From contig JAITHM010000094.1 of assembly GCA_031279965.1 (NCBI GenBank), forward strand, positions 1 through 10,550: a DNA stretch of 10,550 bases, given 5' to 3'. The stretch comes from Spirochaetaceae bacterium (GTDB taxonomy: Bacteria; Spirochaetota; Spirochaetia; Treponematales; Breznakiellaceae). Positions 7,055-10,550 of the stretch are shown here, piece after piece (the first letter of the stretch is position 1; every line of letters begins with the position of its first letter). A model generated the notes under the pieces. The model did not search any database. It was given only the letters and a program-made list of their open reading frames with translations, and was not told the DNA's origin. The translations under genes and the position numbers were made by a program.

Positions 7055-8127
7055 ACACCCTGCTTCCCGGCGAAAATTACGGAAAAGGCATCATGTTGAT
7101 GATGGCCTTTATTGTGCTGATTGTCGCCGGAGTGGTACTCAAGCTGACGGCTTCGGTAGCAGTACTCCTTATCATCTCAATCTTTCTTGCCTGCGTCATG
7201 AGTCCGGTGGTTTCCGCGCTGGAACGGCTGCATATCAACCGTTTGTTTTCGATAATTCTTGCAGGATGTGCCATTATTGCCGCACTTACGCTTACCGGCA
7301 TTGTCCTCTACACAGCAGGACGCACAATTTTAAACCGCTGGATGCTTTATGAGCGCCGGCTTATTGAGATTTACCGCTGGCTGGGAGCGTTTTTCGAGTT
7401 CTCGTATAATGAGAATCTGAATTTTCTGGATAATCTCTGGGCGCAGCTTGCCATTAGAAACAATGTCCGCCAGCTTGCCATTTCGTTTTCCAACGGCTTA
7501 ATCACTTTCCTTAAAAACGCTTTTATGGTCGTGCTTTTTATTGTCTTTCTGTTGGTTGAAGCAGCAAGCCTTAAAACCAAAATTGCCCTGGCATTTGAAA
7601 ATAAGCTTTCCCTGCAAATTCGCAAAATAAGCTCCGATGTAGCGCGGGAAGTAACCCGGTATCTTTCTGTTAAATTTTTCATTTCGCTGGCAACGGGCAT
7701 TGCCGTCATTATTCCACTCCAAATAATTGGCCTTGAATTTGCCCTGGTTTGGGGGGTAATTCAGTTTATTTTGAATTTTATTCCAATAATCGGCAGTGTC
7801 GCTGTGAGTGTGACCGCGTTGCTTTTTGCCGTGCTCCAATTCTGGCCGGAACCGGCCCCCATCATTGCGGTGGGAGGGATTATGCTGGGGGCAAATATGC
7901 TGATTGGCACGATACTTGAACCGCGCATCATGGGGTATAATCTTGGTATTTCGCCAATTGTGATACTGCTTGCCCTGCTGCTCTGGGGTTGGCTGTGGGG
8001 ATTTGCCGGTATGGTACTTGCCGTCCCGCTTACCGTCATCTTTAAAATCATCTGCGAAAATATCCCGCAGCTTGAACCGCTGTCAATTTTGCTGGGTTCA
8101 AAGAAAGCGGCGCAGGCGCTGCAGTAA
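7051..8127 (+). CDS. AI-2E/PerM-family membrane transporter
   Basis: This polytopic inner-membrane protein of 358 residues belongs to the AI-2E transporter (UPF0118; PerM/TqsA/YdiK) family. Members are reported as AI-2 exporters or ion antiporters, so the substrate here is open. Hydrophobic segments lie near 13-30, 33-50, 66-88, 153-170 and 208-226, followed by a C-terminal block at 229-262, 270-288 and 300-333. Family landmarks are FILNFIPIIG (239-248), the NMLIGTILEPRIMG run (282-295), LGISPIVILLALLLWGWLWG (298-317) and GMVLAVPLT (320-328). The central soluble part (about 95-150) is the usual variable region. The ATG overlaps the purA TGA, with AGGAGA about six bases upstream, so it is cotranscribed with and coupled to purA. 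No functional link to purine synthesis is evident. Confidence 0.9.
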   Translation: MNTLLPGENYGKGIMLMMAFIVLIVAGVVLKLTASVAVLLIISIFLACVMSPVVSALERLHINRLFSIILAGCAIIAALTLTGIVLYTAGRTILNRWMLYERRLIEIYRWLGAFFEFSYNENLNFLDNLWAQLAIRNNVRQLAISFSNGLITFLKNAFMVVLFIVFLLVEAASLKTKIALAFENKLSLQIRKISSDVAREVTRYLSVKFFISLATGIAVIIPLQIIGLEFALVWGVIQFILNFIPIIGSVAVSVTALLFAVLQFWPEPAPIIAVGGIMLGANMLIGTILEPRIMGYNLGISPIVILLALLLWGWLWGFAGMVLAVPLTVIFKIICENIPQLEPLSILLGSKKAAQALQ

Positions 8128-8136
8128 CACGGCGCG

Positions 8137-8155
8137 CCGTCCGGTAGTTGGACGG
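8137..8155 (+). terminator. Weak hairpin after the purA-transporter pair
   Basis: CCGTCC (8137-8142) and GGACGG (8150-8155) form a perfect 6-bp stem with a 7-base loop, starting 10 bases after the transporter stop. There is no T-tract directly behind it (the next Ts are at about 8180-8184). It may slow or stabilise the transcript end rather than terminate strongly. I saw no convincing promoter in 8156-8229, although AT-rich -10-like boxes occur around 8195-8206. Confidence 0.25.
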
Positions 8156-8229
8156 ATGAAATACGGTAATCAAATAGGCTTTTTGCGCCGAAAATAATAC
8201 TATCTTATGAAATCCTTATGGAGAGTGAT

Positions 8230-8958
8230 ATGAAAAAAACGAGTGTCTTCCTGACAGGGGGACTTCTTCTTACTGTCTGTTTTATTGTTTCCTGTAAATC
8301 AGCACCTGCTGCTCAGCCCCAAACGGCGCAAGCACCTGCGCAAAACGAGGCAGCAAATCGTGAAGATCTTGTTGATTATGCAAGCCTTGCGGCGGTCATT
8401 GCGCAGGCACGGGAAAAGCGGCAGGAACTTGTTGATAATCAGCTTGAAGCGTCTAATGTACCTCTTGTAGAAAAGGCCGATGGCTCTTTGCGCAATGCCG
8501 AAGATTTATTTCGGCGTGGTGATGACAAATTGACCAACGCCGACCGGAACGCCGCGTTTAAGAACGCTCAATTTGCGTTGATAAGTTATTCAGGAATAGT
8601 TGATCAGCATTGGCTTGACACTGCAGCAGAAGCACGTAATAAATCGCTGGCAGCTCAGCAAGAAGCGCTTAAATTAAAGGCTGATGTTGCCGTACGGGAA
8701 GATTACAATCTTACAACAGGTATTCATAATCAGGGTGAGACGGCGTACCGCACGAAAGAATACAAGAAAGCGGTGAATTTCTATGTTGAATCGGCATCGC
8801 TGTATCAAACGGTTGCCACTGCGGCGGCAGAAAAGCGGCGTCTTGCGACACTTGCCCTGCAATCTGCCGAAGCGAAAATCTCTGAAAGTGAAAAAATTGC
8901 CGCCGATGCGGAATCGGTCTTGAGCGTCAGCGCCGATGTTTCTGGAGAGCAGTTATGA
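8230..8958 (+). CDS. Lipoprotein with helical (TPR-like) repeats
   Basis: This is a predicted lipoprotein of 242 residues. A Lys-Lys start and hydrophobic core lead to the lipobox IVSC, with the lipidated Cys22 followed by Lys. A flexible Ala/Gln/Pro-rich linker (24-42) would tether it to the membrane. The rest is predicted mostly alpha-helical and rich in Ala, Glu and Lys. Two segments look like TPR-style helix pairs: about 86-124 (NAEDLFRRGDD...FALISYSG) and 159-196 (the YRTKEYKKAVNFY unit). The C-terminal 200-230 is a likely coiled coil. I chose the ATG at 8230 over 8218 because GGAGAG lies just ahead of it and the signal peptide then begins MKKTS. The stop overlaps the next gene (ATGA). 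The function is unknown. A structural or periplasmic adaptor role is an inference from the partner's LysM-like domain. Confidence 0.8.
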   Translation: MKKTSVFLTGGLLLTVCFIVSCKSAPAAQPQTAQAPAQNEAANREDLVDYASLAAVIAQAREKRQELVDNQLEASNVPLVEKADGSLRNAEDLFRRGDDKLTNADRNAAFKNAQFALISYSGIVDQHWLDTAAEARNKSLAAQQEALKLKADVAVREDYNLTTGIHNQGETAYRTKEYKKAVNFYVESASLYQTVATAAAEKRRLATLALQSAEAKISESEKIAADAESVLSVSADVSGEQL

Positions 8959-9734
8959 AGAAATTGATGATTTGGGGGATTATGCTGGGCGTTGCAGGAA
9001 GTGTTTTTGCTGAAATGCCCGCGTGGATGGCGGCGGCGATCCGGCCCGGCCTGACACGCACCATTATAGATGAGCCCGCACAGGATAATAGATATCTTCT
9101 TGAAAGTATTCGCGCCCACAATCTGGCGAAGCTTGCGTACGCGGAAGGTGATTATGATCTGTCCATGCAATTTTCCGCCGACGCGCTCCGTTCTGCACGG
9201 CTTTCAGATGAGTTTATTACACAAAAGCTGAAGATCGCCGCCGCTAATGAAAAAATTGGCGAAGCAAAAAACCGGCTGGGCTGGGCGGAAGATTCAAAGA
9301 TTCGCGTCAAGTATTCCGGCGAATATAATTCGGCAAAAGCCTTTTACAACAAGGCGCTGCTTTCACGCACAGCAGGAGAGTGGGATAACGCGCTGAATAA
9401 TGCGATTTATGCGGTGGAAGCGCTCGCTAATGTTACTGCGCCTGCAGGAGCTGAACGGAGCGCGTCAATCGAGAGTGCCGTCCTGCCTGCCCAGTACACG
9501 GTTCGTCAGTGGGATGCCTTTGGTGACTGCTTGTGGAATATTGCCGGCCGCCCCTGGGTATACAATAATTCCTGGCAATGGCCGCTGCTCTACCGGGCAA
9601 ATAAATCCAAGCTTGTCGATCCAAATAATCCCAACGTTATTGAACCGGGCACGATACTGGATATCCCGTCGATACGGGGTGAAGTTAGACAGGGCATGTG
9701 GGATTCCGGAAAAAAATATACCCCGCTTAAATAA
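8955..9734 (+). CDS. Exported helical-repeat protein with C-terminal LysM-like domain
   Basis: This 259-residue protein is predicted to be exported. The signal peptide (1-19) ends SVFA, with cleavage before Glu20, and there is no lipobox. Residues 45-165 hold two TPR-like helix pairs: HNLAKLAYAEGDYDLSMQFS (55-74) and the KAFYNKALLSRTAGEWDNAL run (128-147). A C-terminal LysM-like module spans about 178-238. It starts AQYTVRQWDAFGDCLWNIAG, then WQWPLLYRANKSKL, and ends VIEPGTILDIP. LysM domains bind peptidoglycan, so the protein probably sits on the cell wall in the periplasm. The LysM core carries an insert, WVYNNS, before the WPLLYRAN helix, which is common in spirochaete LysM proteins by my recollection. 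The start overlaps the upstream lipoprotein stop (ATGA), with GGAGAG upstream, so the two are coproduced. Confidence 0.82.
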   Translation: MKKLMIWGIMLGVAGSVFAEMPAWMAAAIRPGLTRTIIDEPAQDNRYLLESIRAHNLAKLAYAEGDYDLSMQFSADALRSARLSDEFITQKLKIAAANEKIGEAKNRLGWAEDSKIRVKYSGEYNSAKAFYNKALLSRTAGEWDNALNNAIYAVEALANVTAPAGAERSASIESAVLPAQYTVRQWDAFGDCLWNIAGRPWVYNNSWQWPLLYRANKSKLVDPNNPNVIEPGTILDIPSIRGEVRQGMWDSGKKYTPLK

Positions 9735-9739
9735 AAACA

Positions 9740-9768
9740 GCAATTCCAATTTTGAAAATTGGAATTGC
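9740..9768. terminator. Bidirectional terminator between convergent genes
   Basis: A perfect 14-bp inverted repeat (arms 9740-9753 and 9755-9768, single G at centre) folds into a long AT-rich hairpin directly after the LysM-gene stop. On the minus strand it is followed by TGTTTTTATTT, a classic T-tract, which would end the convergent lipoprotein transcript. On the plus strand the tract is only CCTTT, so termination for the LysM gene is probably weaker. Confidence 0.75.
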
Positions 9769-9791
9769 CTTTAACAGGTTTTCAAGATGGG

Positions 9792-9813
9792 GTGCCCCCG
9801 GCAAAGGGGACAC
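9792..9813. repeat. GC-rich REP-like hairpin
   Basis: GTG-C-CCCC (9792-9799) pairs with GGGG-A-CAC (9806-9813) around a GGCAAA loop, with one C-A mismatch. The surrounding text is AT-rich and this block is sharply GC-rich. It lies nine bases beyond the stop of the minus-strand lipoprotein gene. It resembles extragenic palindromes that end in GGGGACAC, but only one copy is seen here, so the repeat status is a guess. Confidence 0.33.
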
Positions 9814-9821
9814 ATAAATCC

Positions 9822-10532
9822 CTATTGATGATACGTATACTCGGTAGCAGTATTATCCGCGTTATATTGCTTCAACCAACGGCTACCGGTGGGCTCTACA
9901 TACCACCTTGCAAAGTTCAGCCCCGTATTCCAGTTTCGACTTCCCTCATCAGACTTGTTAATTTGATGGTATTCATCTCCCTTGTCCAGTAGAGTTTTAA
10001 ATGTTGTAAAATTTCTATAATCCAAAGAGTAAACAGAAACAATCACCTCGTCCTCCCAGACTTCAAGTTTTGGGCCCATGTACTTACTCAGCAGGCTTTT
10101 CAACGCACGTTCCGCCGCCATGTCCTCCGCAGGAGTTCCTCGTTTTTGAGTATACTCATATCCAATAGTATCATTGTTTGCCTTGCAGAGCTCCAAGTTA
10201 AAAGAGCCGTTAGGCCGTTCTGCCCAGTATGCAAAGTACAGTCCTTTATCCCAGTCTCGAGTATCCTCCCATTCGCCATCTTGAGCGTATTTGCCAATCC
10301 TCGCCAAATCACGTCTAAATACTTCAAAGGCGCCGGGATTCAAATAGTAAACGAACGTATATCCCTCACCCTCACCATCCCATTCCTGCGGATCCGGCCC
10401 CACATAGGTATGCAGAAGTTCATCCAGCTCTGGTGGGGGCAGGTTATCCCCGCACCCGCCAAGCGAGACAAGCAATATACCGAATGTTAGTACCATTGCC
10501 AGCATTCCAAAAGAACAGTTTTTCTTGTTCAT
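9822..10532 (-). CDS. Lipoprotein with two tandem copies of an unrecognised domain
   Basis: The protein is 236 residues long and of unknown function. The signal peptide has a Lys-Lys start and ends in the lipobox LGGC, with lipidated Cys27 followed by Gly-Asp. The mature part consists of two diverged copies of one domain, about 39-129 and 147-236, separated by a short charged linker. Both copies share LL-x2-Y-x-GP, a Trp, a VY strand, two Phe, and the exact spacing W-x2-GL-x-F-A-x-W-x3-P-x-GS (94-110 and 201-217), and both end with EYT. The aromatic, Trp-rich pattern suggests a compact beta-containing fold. I do not recognise the family. The start is supported by AAGGAGA about eight bases upstream. 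It is a single gene here, convergent with the LysM gene, and anything upstream lies outside the window. Confidence 0.8.
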   Translation of the reverse strand: MNKKNCSFGMLAMVLTFGILLVSLGGCGDNLPPPELDELLHTYVGPDPQEWDGEGEGYTFVYYLNPGAFEVFRRDLARIGKYAQDGEWEDTRDWDKGLYFAYWAERPNGSFNLELCKANNDTIGYEYTQKRGTPAEDMAAERALKSLLSKYMGPKLEVWEDEVIVSVYSLDYRNFTTFKTLLDKGDEYHQINKSDEGSRNWNTGLNFARWYVEPTGSRWLKQYNADNTATEYTYHQ

Positions 10533-10550
10533 AAATCATTCTCCTTTGCG

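Noticed and set aside
6252..7352. Plus-strand open frame of 366 codons overlapping purA and the transporter
   Set aside because: It runs in another frame across two well-supported genes and reads as Arg/Ser/Pro-rich non-protein-like text. purA and the transporter carry all the family motifs.
8131..8191. Long-range pairing of GGCGC with GCGCC before the lipoprotein gene, considered as a riboswitch or attenuator
   Set aside because: The pairing is short and the loop is large, and no conserved riboswitch core or leader peptide is visible.
9759..9992. Plus-strand frame opposite the 3' end of the duplicated-domain lipoprotein gene
   Set aside because: It starts inside the terminator hairpin, lacks a ribosome-binding site, and is antisense to a gene with a clear signal peptide and internal repeats.

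Overview
This window looks like a chromosomal segment from an anaerobic spirochaete, most plausibly a Treponema-like organism of about 50% GC. The assignment is an inference. It rests on the overall gene style, the archaeal/clostridial-type IlvD, and a lipoprotein plus LysM-protein pair, not on any database match. Most of the window is ordinary housekeeping DNA.

Layout, left to right. Positions 1-272 hold no intact gene. They contain the C-terminal coding remnant of a minus-strand protein that resembles the tail of repeat-type surface proteins, and a good sigma70-like promoter for the next gene. Positions 285-4235 are a tight plus-strand operon, ilvD-pyrK-pyrD-pyrE. The pyr genes overlap each other or nearly abut. 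It joins one step of branched-chain amino acid synthesis (dihydroxy-acid dehydratase) to the fourth and fifth steps of UMP synthesis (the NAD-linked PyrK/PyrD dihydroorotate dehydrogenase and orotate phosphoribosyltransferase). The ribosome-assembly GTPase era follows on the minus strand (4274-5170, GTG start), convergent with pyrE.

A plus-strand flavin split-barrel protein (5320-5757, probable TTG start) comes next. It is followed by purA (AMP synthesis) and a downstream, translationally coupled AI-2E/PerM-family membrane protein (5828-8127). Then come two overlapping genes for exported proteins, a helical-repeat lipoprotein and a helical-repeat protein with a C-terminal LysM-like domain (8230-9734). 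These probably form a cell-envelope or periplasmic pair. A strong 14-bp inverted repeat at 9740-9768 lies between this pair and a convergent minus-strand lipoprotein gene (9822-10532) of unknown function. That lipoprotein is built from two diverged copies of one roughly 90-residue domain, and I found no family I could name for it.

The points most worth a second look are the duplicated-domain lipoprotein, the shared repeat architecture of the lipoprotein/LysM pair, the truncated surface-protein tail at the left edge, a REP-like hairpin near 9792-9813, and a Lys-to-His change in the guanine-recognition motif of PurA. I see no CRISPR array, phage, transposase gene, tRNA, rRNA or defence system in the window.
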